64,000 bases of DNA, from assembly GCA_025517425.1 (NCBI GenBank), contig JAOPJY010000002.1, positions 1-64,000 of the forward strand. Reading direction: 5' to 3'. The position numbers and the translations under genes were made by a program. The notes under the pieces are model-generated. The model worked only from the letters and a program-made list of their open reading frames with translations. It did no database searches and was not told where the DNA came from. The DNA comes from Halobacteria archaeon AArc-dxtr1. GTDB taxonomy: Archaea > Halobacteriota > Halobacteria > Halobacteriales > Natrialbaceae. Of the stretch, positions 52,919-60,563 are shown piece after piece. Positions within the stretch are counted from its first letter, which is position 1. Every line of letters begins with the position of its first letter.

Positions 52919-53758
52919 TCACGGGAACACGGGGGAAACTGCTTGCACGAACGCCACCAGAAGGAGCAGCGCGTAGCCGACGCCGAACCGAACGACTGCT
53001 CGGGAGGGTCGCTCGAGGAGACCACGCTCGCCGGCAACTCCGGCGAGGTAGCCACCGAGCGGAAGCACCTGCAAGGCATGGAGGCCGAGGAAGTGTACAA
53101 CACGGAAATCCCCCGCTATCGCCCACCCGACGACGGGAATCGTCGCGCCGCCATCGAGCGCGCTGGTCTCGAACGCGACCATCGCTAGACCCTCGAGCGC
53201 ACCGAGGACGAACAGCAAGATTCCGAGCCGGATACCCCAGGCAAACGCCGGGGAAACATCGAACGAGCGGCCCCACGACCGAACGAGGAGCCAGCCGACC
53301 AGCAAGGTCATCACGAGGATCGTGACACCCATTACCACATAGATCGACAGGTCGAGAGTCGTCGAGTCGTTGAAATGTGACTCGACGCCGCGACCTGCCT
53401 GGCCACCGATGAGCACGATTTCGACGAACGCGGCGACTGCAACGCCGATCGAAACTATTCGAAGGAATCGATCACTGACGGGGAGGTGCGTTCCGATCCA
53501 GCCGAGCGTCGCAGTGAAGATGGCGATCGACGCCGCGAACGTCGCTGGTTTGAGCCACACCGGGTCACCACCGACGGTTCGCGCGTCAATCACGATGCCA
53601 ACCAGAAACGCGGCGAACAGGATCATCTGTGCAAGTGAGACGCCCCAGAGAATTCCGTTTCGGCGTCTCAGTTCTGCACTCACGCTCCGTAGCCGTACCC
53701 AGGGTACGAGCCTGCTCGCCGGGCGGTGATCAGTAGGCTGGTTCTCGGCGGAGTCCAT
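52919..53758 (-). CDS. Integral membrane protein, seven-segment type
   Basis: 279 residues with about seven hydrophobic segments (38-58, 68-90, 100-122, 142-165, 177-199, 215-230, 255-275). GLHALQVLPLGGYLAG near residue 230 and the acidic ESHFND loop are distinctive, but I do not recognise a named family. A 16-bp palindrome is centred 44 bp upstream of its start, at the same distance as a matching palindrome before the adjacent Bat-type regulator gene; it is therefore likely a target of that regulator. Confidence 0.7.
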   Translation of the reverse strand: MDSAENQPTDHRPASRLVPWVRLRSVSAELRRRNGILWGVSLAQMILFAAFLVGIVIDARTVGGDPVWLKPATFAASIAIFTATLGWIGTHLPVSDRFLRIVSIGVAVAAFVEIVLIGGQAGRGVESHFNDSTTLDLSIYVVMGVTILVMTLLVGWLLVRSWGRSFDVSPAFAWGIRLGILLFVLGALEGLAMVAFETSALDGGATIPVVGWAIAGDFRVVHFLGLHALQVLPLGGYLAGVAGERGLLERPSRAVVRFGVGYALLLLVAFVQAVSPVFP

Positions 53759-53794
53759 TGCTCTCCCATCCAGGCTGTATCGCCGTGGAAGTTA

Positions 53795-53810
53795 GCCCAA
53801 CATGTTGGGC
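53795..53810. promoter_or_regulatory. Palindromic operator, copy A
   Basis: GCCCAACA-TGTTGGGC, a perfect 16-bp palindrome, centred 44.5 bp upstream of the membrane-protein ATG at 53758. Its core matches copy B at 54551-54566. Confidence 0.65.
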
Positions 53811-53873
53811 CTATCGAGACGGGCGAACTCCGGACCTGAGTCGAGCAGGCAACAGCACGGTCGGACAGCCGGA

Positions 53874-54515
53874 CTACGCTGGGTGCGGACGCCGCCCGAC
53901 GAGGAACCACTCAAGGATCTCGGCAGCACCGCGACGGATCGTCTCGCTCGCTGTCGATTTGTCGACGCCGATTCGGTCGGCGACGTCCTCGAGTGTACAC
54001 GACCGGGGAACCTCGAAATAGCCTTCCCTGAGTGCAACGGTCACGCACTCTCGCTGGCGATCGGTCAGCAGCGCGTCTGGATCTCGACCTTCGACCACCG
54101 AGAGGAGTTCGTACTCGTAGCCGGTCGCGTCCAGCCCGGCGCCGAGCATCTCGAAGTGATCGCGCGTTGCGGTCACGTCGAACTCCATGGCACCGTTCTG
54201 GACCGTGACCGGAAACTCCGGCGGAAGCGACGAATCACCGAGAAACGCGTAGAGTTGCTGTTCGGTCGCCTCGTACTGTGCGATCGTCCGCTGGTCGTCG
54301 AGATAGAGCCGATCGTAGGCAACGACGTCCGGGTGGTCTTGGACGGCTTCACCGGCCGCTTCGGGGTCCGAAGCCGTGATCTCGCCCAGTTCGAGCGCAG
54401 TGTCCCCAATCGGTACGCCAGTGAGTAGTCTGAACGTCGCGTCCGGAAACGACGTCGAAACCTCGGTGATCCAGAGATCGGTCGGCAGTTGCAGCCGAAA
54501 TCGTGCCTCGATCAT
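53874..54515 (-). CDS. Bacterio-opsin activator (Bat)-type HTH regulator
   Basis: 213 residues. N-terminal sensor-like domain without a recognised cofactor, then the Bat helix-turn-helix: LLTDRQRECVTVALREGYFEVPRSCTLEDVADRIGVDKSTASETIRRGAAEILEWFL. Such proteins are frequent single-component activators in haloarchaea. The start at 54515 (MIEARFRL) is the usual family N-terminus. A palindrome 44 bp upstream points to autoregulation; the same motif precedes the membrane-protein gene downstream on the same strand. Confidence 0.85.
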   Translation of the reverse strand: MIEARFRLQLPTDLWITEVSTSFPDATFRLLTGVPIGDTALELGEITASDPEAAGEAVQDHPDVVAYDRLYLDDQRTIAQYEATEQQLYAFLGDSSLPPEFPVTVQNGAMEFDVTATRDHFEMLGAGLDATGYEYELLSVVEGRDPDALLTDRQRECVTVALREGYFEVPRSCTLEDVADRIGVDKSTASETIRRGAAEILEWFLVGRRPHPA

Positions 54516-54550
54516 CGAGCTCTCTCCCCTCTCGAATTCGTGAGTGGGCT

Positions 54551-54566
54551 GGCCAACATGTTGGGC
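54551..54566. promoter_or_regulatory. Palindromic operator, copy B
   Basis: Core CCAACA-TGTTGG is a perfect 12-bp palindrome within a 16-bp site with one mismatched pair. It is centred 43.5 bp before the regulator ATG at 54515 and 36.5 bp before the divergent gene at 54595. Confidence 0.65.
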
Positions 54567-54594
54567 AGACGTTCGTAACCCCAGCGAATAAACG

Positions 54595-54912
54595 ATGTCC
54601 CATGACGCAACTCGACCGCTGTGGAACGCACCGAATCGTGACTCAAAGAACGGTCGACAGACGACCACCGGGAGTGATGGGTCCGTGACGACGTCGCTGC
54701 CGTGGGACCGATCGATCCATCGCTCGATTCACGTGCTGTTCGCCGTCGCTCTCGGGAGCTATCTCTACTCGCCGCTCTCGGACGTGTGGGCCGCGGAGCT
54801 ACTGATCCAGGGTCTGGTCTTCCCGGGGCTGGCACTCTCGGGGATGCTCCTCTGGAAGGAGGCCGTCCTCCGGCGATGGATCCGGACCCACCGATCCGAG
54901 CGCTCACCCTGA
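54595..54912 (+). CDS. Small two-segment membrane protein
   Basis: 105 residues. The first 40 are hydrophilic; two hydrophobic segments follow (SIHVLFAVALGSYLYSPL and AELLIQGLVFPGLALSGMLLW), ending in a basic tail. No family recognised. It is divergent from the Bat-type regulator and shares its palindrome, so it may belong to the same regulon. An in-frame GTG at 54686 could be the true start, which would leave a 75-residue protein. Confidence 0.5.
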   Translation: MSHDATRPLWNAPNRDSKNGRQTTTGSDGSVTTSLPWDRSIHRSIHVLFAVALGSYLYSPLSDVWAAELLIQGLVFPGLALSGMLLWKEAVLRRWIRTHRSERSP

Positions 54913-54995
54913 GCGTTCGTCGCTAACCAGCGACCGCAACGACGTGACACCGCGGTCAGCGACTCTTTTTTGCCGGTCCCGTCCCGAGTCAGGGT

Positions 54996-55868
54996 ATGAT
55001 CGAGCTCGCCGTCGCCAACGACCAGGAGACGTTCCAGCGGATGCGCGAACCGCTGGCCGAGCGAGAGATCACAGTCCACCACGTGCCCGCGAGCGAGCGC
55101 ACGGTCGATCTCTCGGACCCGCCCTGGTCGCCCGGCGACTACGACGTTGGCTTCGTCTATCCCGGGCGGGTGATGGAAGGCGGGGTTGCGGACGCACTGC
55201 TCGATATTCCGTGGCTCAACGACCGACGCGACGTGCTGACCTCCCGGAACAAGGCGGCGGTACTGGCTCGTCTCGGGCGGGCGGATCTGCCGGTTCCCAG
55301 GTCCGTCTACGTCTCGAACGAGGTGGGCGAGGCCGAACTGGCCGACGTCTTCGCGCGGTTCGACCCACCGGTGGTCGTCAAACCGAACTCGACGACGCGG
55401 GGCGTCGGCGTCGCGAAGGCCCACGACGTCGATTCCTTTCTGGGGATTTGTGACTACCTCTCACTGGTCCACGACTACCGGGCGACCGGCGATCGGTCCT
55501 TTCTCGTCCAGGAGTACCTCCCTGACGCCACCGACTACCGCGTGATGGTACTCGACGGCGAGTACGTCGGCGCCGTCGAACGTCGGTTGCCCGACGATGC
55601 GGTCGCCGAGGGGCAATGGAAGCACAACGTCCACCGCGGAGCCGTGGCAACGGGGGTCGACCTGCAACCCGACCTCCGGGAACTGGCAGAGAGCGTGGCC
55701 AGCGAGCTCGAGATCCCGTTTCTCGGGGTCGACCTGCTGGTCACTGACGATCGAGTCGTGGTCGGCGAGACGAACGCGCGGCCGACGATCGATGCAGAGA
55801 CCAAGTACGAGCCGGGATTTTACGACCGCCTGGCGGCCACAATCGAGGCGGCCGCGAGCGAAAGATAA
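54996..55868 (+). CDS. RimK-like ATP-grasp ligase
   Basis: 290 residues. ATP-grasp features: VVVKPNSTTRGVGVAKA, FLVQEYLPDATDYRVMVLDGEYVGAVERRL, KHNVHRGAVATGVDL and the metal-binding FLGVDLLVTDDRVVVGETNARPTI. The RimK/LysX group joins amino acids such as glutamate or LysW-gamma carriers; the acceptor here is not defined, and no lysine or arginine carrier gene is adjacent. The start at 54996 is the only reasonable ATG. Confidence 0.88.
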   Translation: MIELAVANDQETFQRMREPLAEREITVHHVPASERTVDLSDPPWSPGDYDVGFVYPGRVMEGGVADALLDIPWLNDRRDVLTSRNKAAVLARLGRADLPVPRSVYVSNEVGEAELADVFARFDPPVVVKPNSTTRGVGVAKAHDVDSFLGICDYLSLVHDYRATGDRSFLVQEYLPDATDYRVMVLDGEYVGAVERRLPDDAVAEGQWKHNVHRGAVATGVDLQPDLRELAESVASELEIPFLGVDLLVTDDRVVVGETNARPTIDAETKYEPGFYDRLAATIEAAASER

Positions 55869-55935
55869 GCACGGCTCAGGGGCACGTCGTTCGCACACTT
55901 CACAAAACGAAGAGAACCGACGCGACGAAGAGGTG

Positions 55936-56328
55936 TTACTCGAGGCTGATGTCCGAGGAGACGTCCGCGGGCTCGAAGACGACCTCCAGAACGCCGTTGT
56001 TGTACGTGGCGGCGGCGGTGTGTTCGTTGACGCGGGTCGGCAGCGAGATGCGCTCGTCGTACTGTCGGTGGCGGCTCTGGGCCGAGATGGTCAGCGTCTC
56101 GCCGTCGCACTCGAGATCGATATTGTCTTTCTCGACGCCGGGAAGGTCGGCGACGACGCGGAGTTCGTCCTCGCCCTCGTGGACGTCGACGTGGGTGTCC
56201 GAGCCGAAGCCGGTGTCGGCGCCGCTGGAGTTGAACTCGACGTTCCCCCCATCCATCATCTCGTTCATCATCCGCTCGAGTTCACGAAACAGGTCGTCAA
56301 AGGGTTCGTCGCGGTCATCTCGTCGCAT
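55936..56328 (-). CDS. Hsp20/alpha-crystallin small heat shock protein
   Basis: 130 residues. The alpha-crystallin domain is read from THVDVHEGEDELRVVADLPGVEKDNIDLECDGETLTISAQ to ISLPTRVNEHTAAATYNNGVLEVVFE, with the NGVLEV signature. The N-terminus MRRDDRDEPFDDLFRELERMMNEM is the usual amphipathic region; there is no C-terminal IxI motif, which may limit oligomer size. It acts as an ATP-independent holdase. Start at 56328. Confidence 0.93.
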   Translation of the reverse strand: MRRDDRDEPFDDLFRELERMMNEMMDGGNVEFNSSGADTGFGSDTHVDVHEGEDELRVVADLPGVEKDNIDLECDGETLTISAQSRHRQYDERISLPTRVNEHTAAATYNNGVLEVVFEPADVSSDISLE

Positions 56329-56421
56329 GCAAGCACGTAGTGGCGCCCACGGCAAAAACCTTCTGTCGCCGTTAATTGTTCGCACGGCTTTGGGGGAGAC
56401 GGAGCCGACTGATTCGCCGTC

Positions 56422-57327
56422 TCACTCTCGTCTCGGGACCTCGTGGCGGCCGAAGCCGTACCGCAGTCGACTGGCGAGTCGGCGGCCGAACCGGCCGTCG
56501 TCAGCCCGCGAGCCGAATCGTTCGGCGAGGGCGGTGTAGATCAGCGGCACGGGCACTTCCTGTTCGAGCCCCTCCTGGACCGTCCAGGTGCCCGTCGAGC
56601 CGCCCTCGATCCGGTCGGCGACGTCGCCCAAGTCCGTCCCCTCCTCGCGGAACGCCTCCTCGCAGAGTTCGAGGAGCCACGAGCGGATGACCGCACCGTT
56701 GTTCCAGACGGAGGCTACGTTCTCTAAGTCGAGATCGTACCGACCCTCGTGGAGGAGCTCGAACCCCTCGCCGTAGGCCTGCATCAGCGCGTACTCGACG
56801 CCGTTGTGCACCATCTTCACGTAGTGCCCGGAGCCCGCAGCCCCCATGTGTTCGTGACCGTCGGGGCCGGTCGCGACCGCATCGAACGCCGGTTCGAGTT
56901 CGGCGTAGGCCTCTTGGGGACCGCCAACCATGAGCGAGAAGCCCAGTTCCGCGCCGGCCGGGCCGCCGGAGGTGCCACAGTCGAGGTAGGCCGCGGGGCA
57001 GGACTCGGCGCGCCGCACCGAGTCCTCGAAGTAGGAGTTGCCGCCGTCGACGACGATATCCTCGGCATCGAGGTGGGGTTCGAGCTCGTCGAGTGCGGCG
57101 TCGACGGCCCCGCCGGCGGGCACCATCAGCCAGATGCGCTTCCGGTCCCCGTCGTCGAGGCTCGTTGCGAGATCCGAGATCGAGTCGGCCGGATCGGCGC
57201 CGGCGTCGGCGGCCGTCGCGACGGCTTCCGGTTCGAGGTCGAAGGCAACGACATCGTGGCCGGCTTCGAGCACGCGGTCGACGACGATCTGTCCCATCCG
57301 TCCGAGTCCGATGACGCCCAGTTGCAT
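56422..57327 (-). CDS. gnd: 6-phosphogluconate dehydrogenase (decarboxylating), short form
   Basis: 301 residues. NAD(P)-binding GVIGLGRMGQ at the N-terminus, VDGGNSYFEDS, DCGTSGGPAGAELGFSLMVGG, the catalytic HYVKMVHNGVEYALMQAYGEGF and the substrate-binding tail EGGSTGTWTVQEGLEQEVPVPLIYTALAERFGSR. This is the NAD-type short enzyme of haloarchaea that oxidises 6-phosphogluconate to ribulose 5-phosphate and CO2. Start at 57327. Confidence 0.93.
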   Translation of the reverse strand: MQLGVIGLGRMGQIVVDRVLEAGHDVVAFDLEPEAVATAADAGADPADSISDLATSLDDGDRKRIWLMVPAGGAVDAALDELEPHLDAEDIVVDGGNSYFEDSVRRAESCPAAYLDCGTSGGPAGAELGFSLMVGGPQEAYAELEPAFDAVATGPDGHEHMGAAGSGHYVKMVHNGVEYALMQAYGEGFELLHEGRYDLDLENVASVWNNGAVIRSWLLELCEEAFREEGTDLGDVADRIEGGSTGTWTVQEGLEQEVPVPLIYTALAERFGSRADDGRFGRRLASRLRYGFGRHEVPRRE

Positions 57328-57432
57328 GCGCGTCTCTCGGTGGTGGGGTGAGGTAGTGGTTGTGATTCGTGGCGAAAACGGTTCAGCAGTCACGCGGCGG
57401 GGTGGCGTGCCGTGTTGGTCGAGCGCGTCGAT

Positions 57433-57861
57433 TCAACGCAGCGGCTCTTCGACTCTGGCCCAGCCAATCGCGTTGAGGACGACGACGCGGTCGCCACATC
57501 GAACGTAGACGCCGTTGTACTCGGTGCCGTCGCCCTCGTGGTAGGGCAGTGCCGTCCGGATAGCGTCGACGACCGACCAGGCGCCGTCGCGCTCGACGGT
57601 AACGTTCGCCCACTGCTCGCGGGCGTCGGTTCGAACCGCGCGCTCGATCGCCTCGCGAAGCGACGGCCGCCTGGTAAAATACTCGTGTGAGACGTCGACG
57701 ACGGTCGCATTCGCCGGAACGCGGTCGACGATTCGCGCGCCAATATCGGCTTTCGAGCGAGCCGTTCGATCCGCGGTACGACCCGACTGGAGGACGTAGC
57801 CGGCCGCCGCAGCGGTTCCGACCACGAGCAGCGAAAACGCCACGTCTTTGCCCCTGATCAT
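57433..57861 (-). CDS. Conserved-looking haloarchaeal protein with N-terminal anchor
   Basis: 142 residues. A hydrophobic segment at about 7-24 (VAFSLLVVGTAAAAGYVLQS) suggests a membrane anchor or signal, followed by a soluble alpha/beta domain with VDVSHEYFTRRPSLREAIERAVRT, WANVTVERDGAWSVVDAIRTALPYHE and GVYVRCGDRVVVLNAIG. Not a family I can name. It lies 105 bp upstream of gnd on the same strand. Confidence 0.65.
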   Translation of the reverse strand: MIRGKDVAFSLLVVGTAAAAGYVLQSGRTADRTARSKADIGARIVDRVPANATVVDVSHEYFTRRPSLREAIERAVRTDAREQWANVTVERDGAWSVVDAIRTALPYHEGDGTEYNGVYVRCGDRVVVLNAIGWARVEEPLR

Positions 57862-57949
57862 TATGGCCCTACCTTACAGTAACCGATTAAGTAATTTTCG
57901 GATCAGTGGGTTGTTCACACGTGACACAATTCGTGAACGATAGCGTCGG

Positions 57950-58414
57950 TTACAGGACCTGAGTGACGTTGGCCGAGAGCATGCCGGCGACGATCATGAG
58001 GAGAACACCGGTGAGCGCTGCAGCACGGAGGACGGGCTGGGCGTTTCGGGCGGGCTCGCGCAGCTTCTGCTCGTCGAGACCGGACCGGAACCGAGCGACG
58101 CCGATTTCGACGAGCACCATCATGAGGAACCAAAGGGCGACCATCGCGAGGACGAGTTGGCCCCGGGTGGATCCGAAGAGGCTGTCCGCGGTGTAGGCCG
58201 CTCCAGCCATGTGACCGCCCGAGAGCAACAGCACGAGCGCGCTCGCCCGAGAGATGTGGGCAAGCCGTCCGGCGGCGACCGAGAGCGGAGCGGTTGCGCT
58301 GAACGCGCCGTCTCTGGCGAGCGGAACGAGTACAAATGCGGCATAAAAGACGCTTCCAACCCAGAGGGCGGCGAACACGAGGTGGACGGTCGTCGCGACG
58401 AGATAGTCGGCCAT
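57950..58414 (-). CDS. CopD-like membrane protein
   Basis: 154 residues with four transmembrane segments. TVHLVFAALWVGSVFYAAFVLVPLARDG and ISRASALVLLLSGGHMAG recall the CopD/DUF2269-type membrane domain (copper resistance, cytochrome-like), including conserved His residues that may bind copper or heme. Evidence is only pattern similarity. It follows the metal-dependent hydrolase gene by 74 bp on the same strand. Confidence 0.65.
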   Translation of the reverse strand: MADYLVATTVHLVFAALWVGSVFYAAFVLVPLARDGAFSATAPLSVAAGRLAHISRASALVLLLSGGHMAGAAYTADSLFGSTRGQLVLAMVALWFLMMVLVEIGVARFRSGLDEQKLREPARNAQPVLRAAALTGVLLMIVAGMLSANVTQVL

Positions 58415-58488
58415 ACGAACCGCTTCGACAGAACGGTTATCAGGGTTCCGGCTCGTCGGCGACAGATACCACGTGAAGTCACAGACGG

Positions 58489-59043
58489 TTACTCGAGCCA
58501 CTCGGGCGTGAAGTCGACCAGTCGGCGGCGGACGAGTGCGTAGCCGATCGAGATGACGATCGCACCCGTGACCGTGACAGCCACCCAGCCGTCGTACACC
58601 AGAAGGGCTGGAACCGCGAGCGCGATGGCAACGACGGCGTCCTCGGGGGCGCCGTCGTACCGGATCCACCGGCGGGCGGCGAGCCACCGACCCCGAAGGT
58701 GGTCGTAGACCGCCCGCCCGCTGGCGTCGTTCCAGGGATCCATCTCGGGACCGCCGCCGAGAACGTCACTCGCCGCATGGAGCCACGCGGCGACGGCGAA
58801 CGCGGCGACGCCAACAGTGAGTGGGGTCGACCAGAGAGTACCGAGAGCGACCACAGGGACCGCGACCGCGCCACCGAGAAGGGGGAAGTGGAGTGTCCGC
58901 CGGTGAGCCAACAGCAGGTCTGCATCCGGCGCGAGCCCGCCGAGGATGGCCCCGACGGCGAGCGCCGGGGCTAGCTCGGGAACCGCGTAGGCCACCGGCG
59001 CGAGAAGCGCCAGCCCGGCCAGAACGTGGGTGGTAGCCATCAT
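58489..59043 (-). CDS. YdjM-like membrane-bound metal-dependent hydrolase
   Basis: 184 residues. HVLAGLALLAP at the N-terminus, GGLAPDADLLLAHRRTLHFPLLG and WLHAASDVLGGGPEMDPWND place it in the LexA-binding inner membrane hydrolase family (YdjM). Four or five transmembrane segments. His and Asp residues in the HR-TLHFP and HAASD motifs form a probable metal site. The physiological reaction is unknown. Two adjacent ATG codons can serve as start. Confidence 0.8.
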   Translation of the reverse strand: MMATTHVLAGLALLAPVAYAVPELAPALAVGAILGGLAPDADLLLAHRRTLHFPLLGGAVAVPVVALGTLWSTPLTVGVAAFAVAAWLHAASDVLGGGPEMDPWNDASGRAVYDHLRGRWLAARRWIRYDGAPEDAVVAIALAVPALLVYDGWVAVTVTGAIVISIGYALVRRRLVDFTPEWLE

Positions 59044-59145
59044 CGGCGTGACGTTAGCTACCCGACGAAGCGTGAAAACGGTATCTGTGGCGGACGTACT
59101 CGAAGGTCGGGTCGGAACGGTGTTTGGCCGTCGACCGGAGTCGGA

Positions 59146-59206
59146 ATAGTTGGCCCGTAGCCGAGACGGCCGGGTGCAATCGAGATAGTTGGCCCGCAGC
59201 TGAGAC
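59146..59206. repeat. 22-bp imperfect direct repeat
   Basis: ATAGTTGGCCCG(T/C)AGC(C/T)GAGAC occurs at 59146-59167 and 59185-59206, two mismatches. It lies just downstream of the dCTP deaminase gene stop, in the only non-coding gap of that region (59044-59214). Confidence 0.5.
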
Positions 59207-59214
59207 CAACGACC

Positions 59215-59697
59215 TCAATCGACGTTCTCGCCCTGATAGCTGCCGTCGTAGGTACTCTCGTGGTTCGCTTCGGCGAGGACGAGCTGGGCGATCCGGGCGC
59301 CGCGTTCGATCTCGATATCGTGGTGGACCTGCAGAAGACCCTCGCCGCGTCCCTCGTAGCCGGCGTCCCAGACTGCGGTGTTGAGCATACAGGAGTTACG
59401 AAGCAGCGACGAGCGCGGGTAGAGAAACCCGACGTGTCCCTCCGGGATGTGGATGCGCTCGCCGTACCGGACGACGTACGAGCCCTGTGGCAGATAGTAG
59501 GTCTCGGGCATCTTCTCGTCTAACTCCTCTAACGGACGCGCGACGCGCTCGCCGATGGACTTCCCGTCGCTGCCGATCCGCCCGGGTTCGCGCTGCTCGA
59601 AGACGATCTCCAGGGTGAGGTCGACCCCGTTGGGCTGGACCTGCTCGGCGGTCGTCGGGGAGACGTGGTCGGCGACGAAGCTCCCTGCACGGAACAT
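59215..59697 (-). CDS. dcd: dCTP deaminase / dUTPase family
   Basis: 160 residues. The trimeric dUTPase/Dcd fold is shown by QPNGVDLTLE, LPQGSYVVRYGERIHIPEGHVGFLYPRSSLLRNSCMLNTAVWDAGYEGRGEGLLQVHHD and ARIAQLVL. It prevents uracil incorporation by acting on dCTP and/or dUTP; archaeal members can be bifunctional and the motif alone does not decide. The 160-residue length and leaderless context fit. Start at 59697. Confidence 0.88.
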   Translation of the reverse strand: MFRAGSFVADHVSPTTAEQVQPNGVDLTLEIVFEQREPGRIGSDGKSIGERVARPLEELDEKMPETYYLPQGSYVVRYGERIHIPEGHVGFLYPRSSLLRNSCMLNTAVWDAGYEGRGEGLLQVHHDIEIERGARIAQLVLAEANHESTYDGSYQGENVD

Positions 59698-59846
59698 ACG
59701 CTCGACAACGTGGTGGGTGGGAGAAAAGGGTTCGCGTTCCCGGTTGTGTGTAGTGTAGCCGAACCCGTCACGCTGTTCGTGGAGAGAGGTTTTGCTGTCA
59801 GATGTTGTATAAAAAACATATGCTGGATGGTCAACAATAGAACAAC

Positions 59847-60347
59847 ATGAACCGCCGAACCGTCCTCGCGTTTGTCGGCTCCAGTGTCGCCTCCGTCGGC
59901 GGCTACTCCACGTGGAGCTGGTATCGGCAATCAGTTCAGGGGGCGACGACTCCCGCTGGAATGGCTGTTGAGACGATGTACAAAGAGGATGACGTTCGTT
60001 CAGATCAGGACGACGTGATCGACACACACACAGTATACGAGACGATCATCGAAACCAAAACGGCCGCCGAGACAACGCTCGAGCAGACGGAAGCGGTCTC
60101 CGCGTTCATTGCCGACACTGATTTTGCGGAGTCGTATCTCGTCTTCGTACAGAACAGAATGCAACCGAAACCGGATCTCGTCTTAGATTCGATTGTGCGT
60201 GAAGACGGTAGACTCCAGATCGCGCTTGGGGTGGAAGTGAGCGGCGACGTTCCGGGTGATAGTGCGATTCATTCGTTCCTCATTCGGATTACGGATGAAG
60301 AGGATGACGTTCCAGCGGAGGTAACTGTCACTGTGGACGATCTCTAG
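59847..60347 (+). CDS. Exported protein with Tat-type signal, unknown function
   Basis: 166 residues. The N-terminus MNRRTVLAFVGSSVASVGGYSTWSWY is a twin-arginine signal or anchor with no clear cleavage or lipobox. The mature part is acidic, helical then beta-rich, with VVYETIIETKTAAETTLEQTEAV-like sequence and a C-terminal SFLIRITDEEDDVPAEVTVTVDDL. No family recognised. TATAAAAAA at 59808-59816 lies 31-39 bp upstream, a strong promoter. The gap to the next gene holds only the aconitase promoter. Confidence 0.65.
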   Translation: MNRRTVLAFVGSSVASVGGYSTWSWYRQSVQGATTPAGMAVETMYKEDDVRSDQDDVIDTHTVYETIIETKTAAETTLEQTEAVSAFIADTDFAESYLVFVQNRMQPKPDLVLDSIVREDGRLQIALGVEVSGDVPGDSAIHSFLIRITDEEDDVPAEVTVTVDDL

Positions 60348-60530
60348 GTCGACGCCGACGACGTGCTTAGGCCAGCATCGTTACACGCGAGGTACCTCGG
60401 CGGCGGTAGCTCGGTTTCGAGCCGAAGAGGGGCAGACGAATCTGCGAAGGCAAGAGGTGAGAACGAATCGAGCCGAAACGTGGTCGCAGTGAGGGATTTT
60501 TCGAGCAGTGTTAGATAGAAACACGCTGGA

Positions 60531-60536
60531 TTTATC
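60531..60536 (+). promoter_or_regulatory. TATA box of aconitase gene
   Basis: TTTATC lies 28-33 bp before the ATG at 60564. Confidence 0.5.
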
Positions 60537-60563
60537 ACGACGGAAAGCCGAGATTCAGGCGCT

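Noticed and set aside
53802-54428. 208-codon plus-strand frame over the Bat-type regulator
   Set aside because: The minus strand carries a clear Bat helix-turn-helix; the plus frame shows no domain.
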